Source: Streptomyces sp. CB00455
Lineage (GTDB): Bacteria > Actinomycetota > Actinomycetes > Streptomycetales > Streptomycetaceae
DNA: 64,000 nt
Direction: 5' to 3'
NCBI RefSeq assembly: GCF_001905445.1
Contig: NZ_LIVQ01000001.1
Span: forward strand, 434,001 to 498,000
Both the position numbers and the translations under genes were made by a program. This document shows, in pieces, positions 28,230 through 37,334 of the stretch; position 1 is the first letter of the stretch, and each line of letters starts with the position of its first letter. Under the pieces are notes generated by a model. The model saw only the letters and a program-made list of their open reading frames with translations. It made no database searches and had not been told where the DNA came from.

Positions 28230-28238
28230 GCGACCCGC

Positions 28239-28262
28239 CTACCCCATCGGCGCGACCTGAAC
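28239..28262 (-). promoter_or_regulatory. Candidate SigB-type promoter
   Basis: Read on the minus strand: GTTC (28262-28259), 14 bp, then GGGTAG (28244-28239). This fits the GNNT-N14-16-GGGTAY pattern recalled for Streptomyces SigB-type promoters except for the last -35 and -10 bases. It lies immediately upstream of the 28229 start codon. Confidence 0.4.
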
Positions 28263-28385
28263 AGGAACACGGCCACGTCTTCGCGGCAAAGATCGGGCAA
28301 CTGGTCGTCCGGTACCTGCATAGAGCGGCCGGTACCGGCCAGGCGGGTGGGAGAAGGTTCGGACGAGCTGAATGGAGGCATGACG

Positions 28386-28640
28386 ATGAACTGGCGTCAC
28401 GAGGCCGCCTGTCGCCGGGAGGACCCCGACCTGTTCTTCCCGGTGGGCACCAGCGGACCGGCCCTGCTCCAGATCGAAGAGGCGAAAGCGGTGTGCCGCC
28501 GTTGCCCGGTGACGGAGAACTGCCTGGAGTGGGCCCTCGAAGCGGGCCAGGACATGGGGGTGTGCGGCGGCCTGAGCGAGGAGGAGCGGCGCGCCGTCAA
28601 GCGCCGCGCCGCGCGGGCCCGCGCCCGCTCGGCGGGCTGA
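28386..28640 (+). CDS. WhiB-like iron-sulphur transcription factor
   Basis: The protein is 84 aa. It has four cluster-type cysteines at 9, 37, 40 and 46 (AACRRED, then CRRCPVTENC), the usual C-x2-C-x5-C spacing. It ends with a basic helix RRAVKRRAARARARS for DNA contact. The GVWGG turn of the family reads GVCGG here, adding a fifth cysteine at position 60. ATG 28386 is preferred because GGAGG lies 7 nt upstream; ATG 28380 is too close to it. It would sense redox state or NO through a 4Fe-4S cluster and act with a sigma factor. Confidence 0.9.
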   Translation: MNWRHEAACRREDPDLFFPVGTSGPALLQIEEAKAVCRRCPVTENCLEWALEAGQDMGVCGGLSEEERRAVKRRAARARARSAG

Positions 28641-28788
28641 CCGGCCCCCCACCGCGCCGGCCCGACACGGCCGAACCGCCCCCGCCGGCCCGCTGCACCG
28701 GCGCTCCCGCGCCGCCCCGGTGACCCGCGCCAGTGCCCCACCGCGCCGGGGCGCGAGGGAGCCGCGGCCGCACCGCCGCCCCTCGCGG

Positions 28789-29703
28789 TCAGGCGAGTGC
28801 CGCCGCCAGCAGCGCGGCGGCCGCGGCCACCAGCGGGTTGTCCGCGGCGGCGTCGGGCTGGTGCCTGGTCGTCAGAACGGCCATGACGATCGGCGCCCGG
28901 TGCGGAGGCCAGGTGATGCCGGCGTCGTTGTTCGTCCCGTACTGGCCACCGCCGGTCTTGTCCGCCAGGGTCCAGTCCGCCGGCAGGCCCTTGCGGAAGC
29001 GCTCCGTGCTGGTGGTGTTGGCGAGCAGCCAGCCCGTCAGCCGCTCCCGGTCCCGTGGGGACAGCGCGTCGCCGAGGGCGAGCCGCCCGTAGGCCCGGCC
29101 GATCGCCCTCGGGCTGGTGGTGTCCGTCAGCCGGTCGGGCTCGGCCGAGTTCAGCTCGGGCTCCCACCGGTCCAGGCGGGTGACCCCGTCGCCCAGCGAC
29201 CGGCACAGACGCGTGACCGCGCCCGGCCCGCCGAGCTCACGGAGCAGGAGGTTCCCGGCGGCGTTGTCGCTCTGGCAGATGGTGGCGGCGCACAGCTGCT
29301 CGATGGTCATCCCCGCGGCCAGGTTCTCGGGCCGTCCGGTGACGGGTGCGTGTCCGGACTTCACCACATCCTGCTCGGTGTAGTGGATGCGCCGGGCGAG
29401 GACCTCGCCGTCCCGGTCCAGGTCGCGCAGGACGGCGGCGACCGCGAGGGGCTTGAAGAGCGAGCACATCGGGAAGAGCTCGTCCGCCCGGTACAGCACG
29501 GTTTCCCCGGTTGCCGTGTTCCGTGCGTAGACGCCCAGGCGGGCGGAGTGGTCCCGTTCCAGCGTGGCGAGCTCCCGGACGATCCGCCCGCGGCGCGGTG
29601 GCGCCGCGAAGGCCGTCCCGCCCAGCCCGACGCCGGCCCATGCCGCCCCGGCGCCGACGGCCAGCACGGAACGGCGGGTGGGGCGGGCTCCTGCGGCTTC
29701 CAT
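28789..29703 (-). CDS. Class A beta-lactamase (serine)
   Basis: The protein is 304 aa. A twin-arginine signal is likely (RPTRRSVLAVGAG, cleavage near AFA-AP at about residue 34). Catalytic features are Ser81-x-x-Lys84 (CSLFK), S145-D146-N147, the omega-loop Glu181 in EPELN, and K249-T250-G251 in DKTGGG. All four class A elements are intact, so it should hydrolyse penicillin-type beta-lactams outside the membrane. A CysCys-type disulphide near the active Ser is possible (Cys80). No BlaR/BlaI or LysR regulator is adjacent. It is divergent from the KgtP-like permease gene. Confidence 0.93.
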   Translation of the reverse strand: MEAAGARPTRRSVLAVGAGAAWAGVGLGGTAFAAPPRRGRIVRELATLERDHSARLGVYARNTATGETVLYRADELFPMCSLFKPLAVAAVLRDLDRDGEVLARRIHYTEQDVVKSGHAPVTGRPENLAAGMTIEQLCAATICQSDNAAGNLLLRELGGPGAVTRLCRSLGDGVTRLDRWEPELNSAEPDRLTDTTSPRAIGRAYGRLALGDALSPRDRERLTGWLLANTTSTERFRKGLPADWTLADKTGGGQYGTNNDAGITWPPHRAPIVMAVLTTRHQPDAAADNPLVAAAAALLAAALA

Positions 29704-29960
29704 GATCTGATCTCCTCTTCTGCTGCGATCCTTCTTGTGCTGCGGTCCGTTCGCACGGCAGGACGCAACAACGATGCCTCCGGTTCACCCACGCGCCCCG
29801 CCCGGCGCTCGCACCGGCTTTCTTAGCGGGACGTTAGATCTGCGCGGCGGAGCTTGTCCGGGCACGGAGGCGGACGGATGCTCAAAGGCGCTTCCCGGCC
29901 GCCGGGACGGCGCGGGGGCCGTTTCGCCGCCCCCGTCAGGGACTTCCTTCTGGAGCCGCC

Positions 29961-31421
<1,461 letters not shown>

Positions 31422-31494
31422 CCGGCGCCTCCGGCCGGGGCGGCGGTTCCCGTAAGCTGCTGCCCCGGGTCACGGTCCTATGAGGAAACTGCCT

Positions 31495-32241
31495 ATGCAC
31501 GCGCTTCTCGTCGAGGACGACGACCGCATGGCCCAGGCCCTCGGCACCGCCCTCGCCCGGCGCGGGCACACCGTGCGCAGGGTCGGCCGCGCCCTGGACG
31601 CCCTGCGGCACGTCCACGAAGCCGAGTTCGTCCTGCTCGATCTGGGCCTGCCGGACCTGGACGGGCTGGAGCTGCTGCGCCGCCTGCGGACCCTGTGCGC
31701 CGCGCCGCTGATCGTGGTGACAGCACGCTGCGAGGAGCGGGACGTCGTGCAGGGGCTGCGGGCCGGCGCCGACGACTACGTCGTCAAGCCGTTCCGGATG
31801 GCCGAGCTGATGGCCCGCATCGACACCGTACGCCGCCGGACGGGCGCGCCGGCCGCACATCCGGGCGGCGGTCCGGCCGTTCCCGGGGGCGGGCCCGTGC
31901 GCGCCGGGGACGTCGAGATCGACCCGGCGGGCCGGACGGTCACGGTGGCGGGCCGCGAGGTCCGGCTGACCCGGCGCGAATTCGACGTCCTCGCCTTCCT
32001 GGCCGCCCGGCCGGACGAGGTGCACTCCCGCGAGGCGATCCTGGACCGGCTCTGGGGGGACGTCTTCCTCGCCGCCTCCCGCTCGCTGGACGTCCACGTG
32101 GCGGGTATCCGCGCCAAGACCGGCCGTTCCGGGCTGGTGCGCACCGTGCGCGGCTTCGGATACCAGCTCGGATCCCCGGCGGCGGCTGCGGACGAACGGC
32201 ACGAGCCGGGCCGGTACGGTCCGCCGGACGGCGCGGGGTGA
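31495..32241 (+). CDS. OmpR-family response regulator
   Basis: The protein is 248 aa. The receiver has the acidic pair at residues 8-9, phospho-acceptor Asp49 in LLDLGLPDLDG, Thr in VVTAR and Lys in VVKPF. A Gly/Pro linker (about 120-140) leads to a winged helix (LTRREFDVLAFLAAR and RTVRGFGYQLG). ATG 31495 has GAGGAA 7 nt upstream; ATG 31480 is too early. Its last bases overlap the kinase start (GTGA), so the pair is coupled. Its target may be the convergent TAXI receptor gene or transport genes nearby. Confidence 0.9.
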   Translation: MHALLVEDDDRMAQALGTALARRGHTVRRVGRALDALRHVHEAEFVLLDLGLPDLDGLELLRRLRTLCAAPLIVVTARCEERDVVQGLRAGADDYVVKPFRMAELMARIDTVRRRTGAPAAHPGGGPAVPGGGPVRAGDVEIDPAGRTVTVAGREVRLTRREFDVLAFLAARPDEVHSREAILDRLWGDVFLAASRSLDVHVAGIRAKTGRSGLVRTVRGFGYQLGSPAAAADERHEPGRYGPPDGAG

Positions 32242-33614
32242 GGCGCCGGCTCCTCGCCGTGCTGATGGTCCTCATGGGGGCCGCCGCTCTGCTCCTCTGC
32301 GTGCCCTTGGCCGACGCCTACGCGCGGGGCCGGACCGAGCACCTGCTCCTGCAGCGCCGCTCGGAGGCCGTACGGTTCGCCGATCTCGCCGACCGGATGC
32401 GCACGGACGCCGACCGGGCCGAGCTGTCGGCCGAGATCGGCCGGTACGCGCAGCTCTACGGGGCCGGGGTGGTCGTGGTGGACACGGCGGGGACGACCGT
32501 CGCGCGGGCCGGGCCGGAGCCTTCCGGGCTGGCCGAGGCGGCCGGCGGCGCCCGGCGCCGTGCCCTGACCGGGAGTTCGACCGACCGGCTGCCCGTCGTG
32601 CGCCCTTGGGGCCCGCGGACGGTGGTGCTCGCCGAGCCGGTGGGCCGCGACGAGCGGGTGAGCGGGGCGGTCCTGATGGCCGTCCCCACGGCCGCCGCCC
32701 GGTCCGACGTGGCGCTCCGGTGGTCACTCATCGCCGCCGGGGCGGTCGCGGCCTTCGCGGCGGCGGCTCTGGTGGCGGCCGGGATCACGCGCTGGCTGAT
32801 GCGGCCGGTCCTGGATCTGGACCGCGCGGTGGAGGGGCTGACCGCCGGCAGTCTCCAGACGCGGGCCGGCTCCGGCAGCGGGCCACCGGAACTGCGCCGG
32901 CTGCGGCAGCACTTCAACACCATGGCGCAGGCCATGGCCGACTCCATGGCCCGCCAGCGCGACTTCGTCGCCGACGCCTCCCACCAGCTGCGCAATCCGC
33001 TGGCCACCCTGGTGCTCCAGCTGGAGAACGTCGAACCGCACATCGCCCCCGGTCCCGGCCGGACCGATCACTCCCGTGCCCTGGACGAGGCGGAGCGCCT
33101 GGAGGAGCTGCTCGACGGCCTGCTGGCCCTGGCGCGGGTGGAGTCCGGCACGCCGGAGCCGAGGGAGCAGGACGCGTCACGGGCGGTCCGGGAGCGGATG
33201 GCGGCCTGGGCGCCGGTCTTCGGCCACGCGGGGCTGGAGCTGGCGGACGCCGGTGTCACCGACGGCTTGCGGGTCCGCGCCCTGCCCGATGCGGTGGGCC
33301 GGATCCTGGACTCGCTCCTCGACAACGCGGTGAAGTTCGTGCCGCCCGGTGGCCGGGTCGAGGTGAGCGCCGCACCCGGCACGGCCGGCGGCGCGGTCCT
33401 GCGGGTGTGCGACGACGGGCCGGGCGTACCGGCCGATCAACTGCCGCAGTTGGTACGGCGTTTCGCCCGTTCCCCCGGGCACCAGAACGTGCGGGGCAGC
33501 GGACTGGGGCTGGCCATCGCCGACGAGATCGCCCGGGTCAGCGGCGGCCGTCTCGGTGTCCGCGGCAACGTCCCGCACGGCCTGGTCGTCGAGCTGTGGC
33601 TGCCGTCCCCGTGA
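32238..33614 (+). CDS. Sensor histidine kinase, partner of the 31495 regulator
   Basis: The protein is 458 aa. Membrane helix 1 is at about residues 8-25, with an extracytoplasmic sensor of about 130 residues. Helix 2 (VAAFAAAALVAAGITRWLM) leads into a HAMP segment, and the dimerisation box ADASHQLRNPL carries His249. The ATPase domain has LDNAVKF (N box), DDGPGVP (G1) and GSGLGLAIADEI (G2). The GTG start overlaps the regulator stop by 4 nt. The Gln after the His is a common variant. The stop lies 4 bp from the convergent TAXI gene. Confidence 0.9.
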   Translation: MRRRLLAVLMVLMGAAALLLCVPLADAYARGRTEHLLLQRRSEAVRFADLADRMRTDADRAELSAEIGRYAQLYGAGVVVVDTAGTTVARAGPEPSGLAEAAGGARRRALTGSSTDRLPVVRPWGPRTVVLAEPVGRDERVSGAVLMAVPTAAARSDVALRWSLIAAGAVAAFAAAALVAAGITRWLMRPVLDLDRAVEGLTAGSLQTRAGSGSGPPELRRLRQHFNTMAQAMADSMARQRDFVADASHQLRNPLATLVLQLENVEPHIAPGPGRTDHSRALDEAERLEELLDGLLALARVESGTPEPREQDASRAVRERMAAWAPVFGHAGLELADAGVTDGLRVRALPDAVGRILDSLLDNAVKFVPPGGRVEVSAAPGTAGGAVLRVCDDGPGVPADQLPQLVRRFARSPGHQNVRGSGLGLAIADEIARVSGGRLGVRGNVPHGLVVELWLPSP

Positions 33615-33618
33615 CCGG

Positions 33619-34587
33619 TCAGCCGTACACCGACCGGTAGTAGGCGGCCGCCCCGGGGTGGAGCGGCACCCGGCCGGTCGAGATGGCGAACCGGGGTTCC
33701 AGTCGCGCGCCGGCCGTCACTTCGCGCAGCAGGTCGAGCCGCCGGTCGAAGAGCACCTGGAGCAGCTCGCGTGCGGCGCCGGCCGGCAGGTCCGCCCGCG
33801 CCAGGAGGTAGTTGCCGACTCCGATGCTGCCCACGGGCCCCGTGAGTCCGTACACCCCGGCGGGAAGCGTCACCGCCGAGTAGACCGGGCCGTGCAGTTC
33901 GCGCAGTGCGCCGGCGTACCCGTCGAGCGGGAGGAACCGCAGCGGCAGTTCGCGTGCCAGGGACGCGAGCGCGGGGGTGGGCACGCCGCCGGACCAGAAC
34001 AGCGCCTCGACCGTACCCTCGCGCAGTGCCCGCGCCGACTCTTCGAGTCCCAGTGCCAGCTCCCGCGCCGGCGTGGGGCCGCCGCTCAGGCCGGCCGCGC
34101 GCAGGATCCGCCCCGCCGCCACCTGCACGCCCGAACCTGCCGCGCCCGACGCGACCGGACGTCCGGCGAGGTCGCCGACCGACCGCACCGGGCCGTCGGC
34201 GGGGACGAGGAGGTGGGTGTAGTTCACGTAGACGCGGGCCAGCGCCGTCACCGCGACCGGCCGGGAGAACGCTTCACGGCCCAGCACCGCGTCCTCGGCG
34301 ACGTCCGCCATGGCCAGCGCCAGTTCGGCGGAGCCGTCGCCGAGCTTGCGCAGGTTGTCCACGCTGGCCGCCGTGCCCACAGGCGCGATCTGCGTCCGGC
34401 GGCCGCTCACGGCGACGGCCCCGGCCAGGGCCTTCCCGAAGGCGTTGTACGGACCTCCTTCGGGACCCGTCGCGAGCCGCAACCGGCGCGGGGGACCCGA
34501 TGGCGGCGCACATCCGGCCAGGGTCCCCGCGAGCGTGCCGATACCGGCGCCCATCGCGCGGCGGCGGCTCCATCCCGGACTGGTCAC
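33619..34587 (-). CDS. TAXI-family TRAP transporter solute receptor, lipoprotein
   Basis: The protein is 322 aa. A Tat-like SRRRAMGAGIG and lipobox LAGC (Cys26) predict membrane tethering. The mature part opens with the TAXI signature LRLATGPEGGPYNAFGKALA and contains AASVDNLRKLGDGSAELALA and VGNYLLARADLPAGAARELL. TAXI receptors feed fused TRAP permeases with carboxylates or glutamate-like solutes; no TRAP membrane gene is in the window, so the receptor is orphan here. It may act as an input to the adjacent two-component kinase. The start is GTG at 34587, close to its upstream chitinase control region. Confidence 0.85.
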   Translation of the reverse strand: MTSPGWSRRRAMGAGIGTLAGTLAGCAPPSGPPRRLRLATGPEGGPYNAFGKALAGAVAVSGRRTQIAPVGTAASVDNLRKLGDGSAELALAMADVAEDAVLGREAFSRPVAVTALARVYVNYTHLLVPADGPVRSVGDLAGRPVASGAAGSGVQVAAGRILRAAGLSGGPTPARELALGLEESARALREGTVEALFWSGGVPTPALASLARELPLRFLPLDGYAGALRELHGPVYSAVTLPAGVYGLTGPVGSIGVGNYLLARADLPAGAARELLQVLFDRRLDLLREVTAGARLEPRFAISTGRVPLHPGAAAYYRSVYG

Positions 34588-34720
34588 CTGACCAGCCTAG
34601 GGGCTGTCGTCGACGTCCCGCCCGGCGCGGGTCCCCTCGGGGCGGACAACGGCGGCGCCTGCGCACGCAGTTGGTCAACCTTCCCCGAGACGTGCCCGGG
34701 TCGGTGGCCGATCGTCGCAA

Positions 34721-34788
34721 GTTGGTCCAGACCTGTTGACGACAGGCGAGCCGCAGGATTAGGTTCCCGGTCACGAAGGGTCTAGACA
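34721..34788 (+). promoter_or_regulatory. Chitinase promoter with two DasR-like sites
   Basis: Site 1, TTGGTCCAGACCTGTT (34722-34737), and site 2, with core GGTCTAGACA (34779-34788), match the DasR element consensus ACTGGTCTAGACCACT well. The promoter is TTGACG (34736-34741), 18 bp, TAGGTT (34760-34765). Site 1 overlaps the -35 and site 2 lies just past the start point. This is the known layout of Streptomyces chitinase promoters, where N-acetylglucosamine metabolism controls expression. Confidence 0.78.
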
Positions 34789-34879
34789 ACTGGCCCCGAC
34801 CCGTCGGCGCCCGTCCCCCACGCCCCCACGGCCCCACCTCCCGTCCGGCGCCGCTCCCTTCCCCCCACGGAGGCACTCC

Positions 34880-36568
34880 TTGCGTACCCGTACCCGTACC
34901 CACGCCCGTACCCGTACGCGCCTGGCCTGCGGCCTCGGCGCCACGGTGCTCGGCGCGGCCGCCGTGCTGAGCTCCCCGGGCGCCGCCTTCGGCGCCAACC
35001 TCCTGACGAACGGCGACTTCGAGGCCGGGACTCCGGCCGGCTGGTCCTGTAGCAGGGGCCTGGGCTCCGTCGTGAGTTCCCCCGTGCACGGCGGCGGCAA
35101 GGCACTGGCCGGGGCGGCCGGCGCGGCCGACAACGCCAAGTGCACGCAGACCGTCGCCGTCCAGCCCAACACCACCTACACGCTCTCCGCGTGGGTGCGC
35201 GGCAGCTACGTGTACCTGGGCGTCACCGGAGGCGCGTCCACGTGGACCCCCTCCGCCACCGCCTACACCAAGCTGACGGTCTCCTTCACCACGGGCGCCT
35301 CCCAGACCAGCGCCCAGGTCTACCTGAGCGGCTGGTACGGCCAGGGGACGTACTACGCCGACGACGTCACTCTGGAAGGTCCCGCCGGCGGCGCCGACAC
35401 CGTCGCACCGACCACCCCGGGCGCTCTCGCCTCCACCGGCAAGACCTCCTCCAGCGTCTCGCTCGGCTGGACGGCCTCCAGCGACAACGTCGGCGTGAGC
35501 GGCTACGACGTCTACCAGGGCGCCACCAAGGTGGCCACCTCCACGACCACCGGTGCGACCGTCGGCGGCCTCAGCCCCACCACGGCCTACACCTTCACCG
35601 TCCGCGCCCGCGACGCGGCGGGCAACACCTCGCCCGCCTCCAACGCCGTCACCGTCACGACCGACACCGGGACCACACCGACGGGCTCGGGGCAGGCCGC
35701 GCCGTACCTCTACCTCGGCTGGGGCAACCCGCCGAGCGCCACCACGGTCATGAACGCCACCGGCGCCAAGTGGTTCACGATGGCCTTCATCCTCTCCTCC
35801 GGCGGCTGCAACGCGGCCTGGGACGGCCAGCGCCCGCTGACCGGCGGAGTGGACCAGAGCACCATCAGCTCGATCCGGGCGGCCGGCGGCGACGTCGTCC
35901 CGTCCATCGGGGGGTGGCAGGGCAACAAGCTCGGCCCCAACTGCGCCACTCCCGAAGCCCTGGCCGGGGCCTACCAGCAGGTCATCAACGCCTACGGCCT
36001 CAAGGCCATCGACGTCGACATCGAGAACACCGACGAGTTCGAGAACGCCGTCGTCCAGGACCGCATCCTGGGCGCCCTGAAGATCGTCAAGCAGAACAAC
36101 CCCGGCCTGCGGACCATCCTGACCTTCGGCACGAGCACCAGCGGACCCACGTCGTGGGGCAACCGCCTGATCGAACAGTCGAAGGCCCTCAACGCGGGCA
36201 TCGACGTCTTCACGAACATGCCCTTCGACTTCGGCAACGCGTCGACCGACATGTACGCCAGCACCGTCAGCGCGACCGAGGGCCTCAAGACCAAGCTGAA
36301 GTCCACCTTCGGCTGGGACGACGCCACCGCCTACGCCCACATCGGCATCTCCGGCATGAACGGCGTCAGCGACACCCAGGAGACCACCACCGTCCAGAAC
36401 TGGACCGACATCCGCAACTGGGCCAACTCCCACCACATCGCCCGGCTCGCCTTCTGGTCCGTCAACCGCGACCGCGGCTGCGCGGGCGGCGGGCTCCAGG
36501 AGACCTGCTCGGGCATCGCCCAGAACGACTGGCAGTTCACCTCCATCACCACCGGCTTCACGGGCTGA
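34880..36568 (+). CDS. Secreted GH18 chitinase with carbohydrate-binding and FnIII domains
   Basis: The protein is 562 aa, starting TTG at 34880 behind GGAGG. The Arg-Thr-rich N-terminus and signal peptide end near residue 38. A CenC-type binding domain follows (about 39-165: NLLTNGDFEAGTPAGW to YYADDVTLEG). An FnIII domain (about 172-262) and a GH18 barrel (about 275-562) complete it. The catalytic strand reads KAIDVDIEN with Asp378, Asp380 and acid Glu382; the first Asp of the usual DxxDxDxE is Lys here. It should cut chitin outside the cell, retaining type with substrate assistance. Control by DasR is supported by the promoter. Confidence 0.92.
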   Translation: MRTRTRTHARTRTRLACGLGATVLGAAAVLSSPGAAFGANLLTNGDFEAGTPAGWSCSRGLGSVVSSPVHGGGKALAGAAGAADNAKCTQTVAVQPNTTYTLSAWVRGSYVYLGVTGGASTWTPSATAYTKLTVSFTTGASQTSAQVYLSGWYGQGTYYADDVTLEGPAGGADTVAPTTPGALASTGKTSSSVSLGWTASSDNVGVSGYDVYQGATKVATSTTTGATVGGLSPTTAYTFTVRARDAAGNTSPASNAVTVTTDTGTTPTGSGQAAPYLYLGWGNPPSATTVMNATGAKWFTMAFILSSGGCNAAWDGQRPLTGGVDQSTISSIRAAGGDVVPSIGGWQGNKLGPNCATPEALAGAYQQVINAYGLKAIDVDIENTDEFENAVVQDRILGALKIVKQNNPGLRTILTFGTSTSGPTSWGNRLIEQSKALNAGIDVFTNMPFDFGNASTDMYASTVSATEGLKTKLKSTFGWDDATAYAHIGISGMNGVSDTQETTTVQNWTDIRNWANSHHIARLAFWSVNRDRGCAGGGLQETCSGIAQNDWQFTSITTGFTG

Positions 36569-36584
36569 TCGGGCCCGGCACGGA

Positions 36585-36630
36585 GAACCCGCTTCGGCGG
36601 CACCCGGAGGGGTGCCGCCGAAGCGGGTTC
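36585..36630. terminator. 20-bp perfect hairpin terminator
   Basis: Arms 36585-36604 and 36611-36630 pair perfectly with a 6-nt loop, just after the chitinase stop and before the convergent 36669 gene. Confidence 0.85.
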
Positions 36631-36668
36631 GGGCGAACGGCCGGCGGAGCGGGGACCGAACCGCCGGC

Positions 36669-36851
36669 CTAAGCCGCCTCCGTACGTCCTTCGTGGTCCA
36701 GGGCCACGACGAGGAAGGCGTCCCGGTCCAGATCCATGACCACGGTCGCGGGCTGGCCCTGCGCACGGCGCTGGGCGGCGCACTCCTCCGCCGGCCAACT
36801 GCCGTGGGGACCACCTGCGGGAAAGAACTCGAGAACCTTCGTACCTGACAC
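36669..36851 (-). CDS. Small hypothetical protein
   Basis: The protein is 60 aa and not recognised. From GTG 36851 it reads SGTKVLEFFPAGGPHGSWPA, a short Gln/Arg stretch, then TVVMDLDRDAFLVVALDHEG. GGAGGTG lies before this GTG. A longer open frame to 36920 exists but its start lacks a ribosome-binding site. The two strand-like halves suggest a small beta protein. It is isolated between the chitinase terminator and a zinc-ribbon gene. Confidence 0.5.
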   Translation of the reverse strand: MSGTKVLEFFPAGGPHGSWPAEECAAQRRAQGQPATVVMDLDRDAFLVVALDHEGRTEAA

Positions 36852-36993
36852 GGCCGACACCTCCAGCGCCCGAACCACTGATGCGTGGTCCGCGTATGCC
36901 CCGGCCCGCGCCCGGCACACCTGCCGCCGGACGCGGGAGGCCGGAGGAGGCGCCGCGCACGCGGAGGGCTCAAATGGCGGGCCGCCGACGGGC

Positions 36994-37218
36994 TCAGACG
37001 AAGTCGGTGGCGAAGAGCTCCAGGTGACCGCACCGGTGACAGCGGTAGGCGTCGATCTGGCGGCGGGGGCGGCCCATGCGCTTGGCTCCCCCCAGGAACC
37101 CCCGCTCCAGCGGGCCGGCTATCCAGCGTGCGTACCCCCGGGCACCCTCGCCCGCGTCCTCGACGAATCCCGGTTCGAGACCCTCGGCGCCGCAGCGCGT
37201 ACACGTGATGTCCTTCAT
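36994..37218 (-). CDS. Zinc-ribbon protein
   Basis: The protein is 74 aa. Two Cys pairs (ITCTRCG at residues 4-10 and YRCHRCGH near residue 58) make a complete four-Cys zinc ribbon. Between them is a short aromatic stretch (GYARWIAGPLERGF). It ends LELFATDF. Such small ribbons are common and without assigned role. The ATG at 37218 has no strong ribosome-binding site visible. Downstream neighbours are on the same strand, but a terminator-like spacing suggests independence. Confidence 0.75.
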   Translation of the reverse strand: MKDITCTRCGAEGLEPGFVEDAGEGARGYARWIAGPLERGFLGGAKRMGRPRRQIDAYRCHRCGHLELFATDFV

Positions 37219-37334
37219 CCGGCGAGTGTACGAACCTTCACCGACAACCGGCACTGCCAAGGGGCCCTGACACGGGGCACCGACAAGGGGCACCGACAAG
37301 GGACACTTACAACCGGCGCTCTCGACCGGCACCC

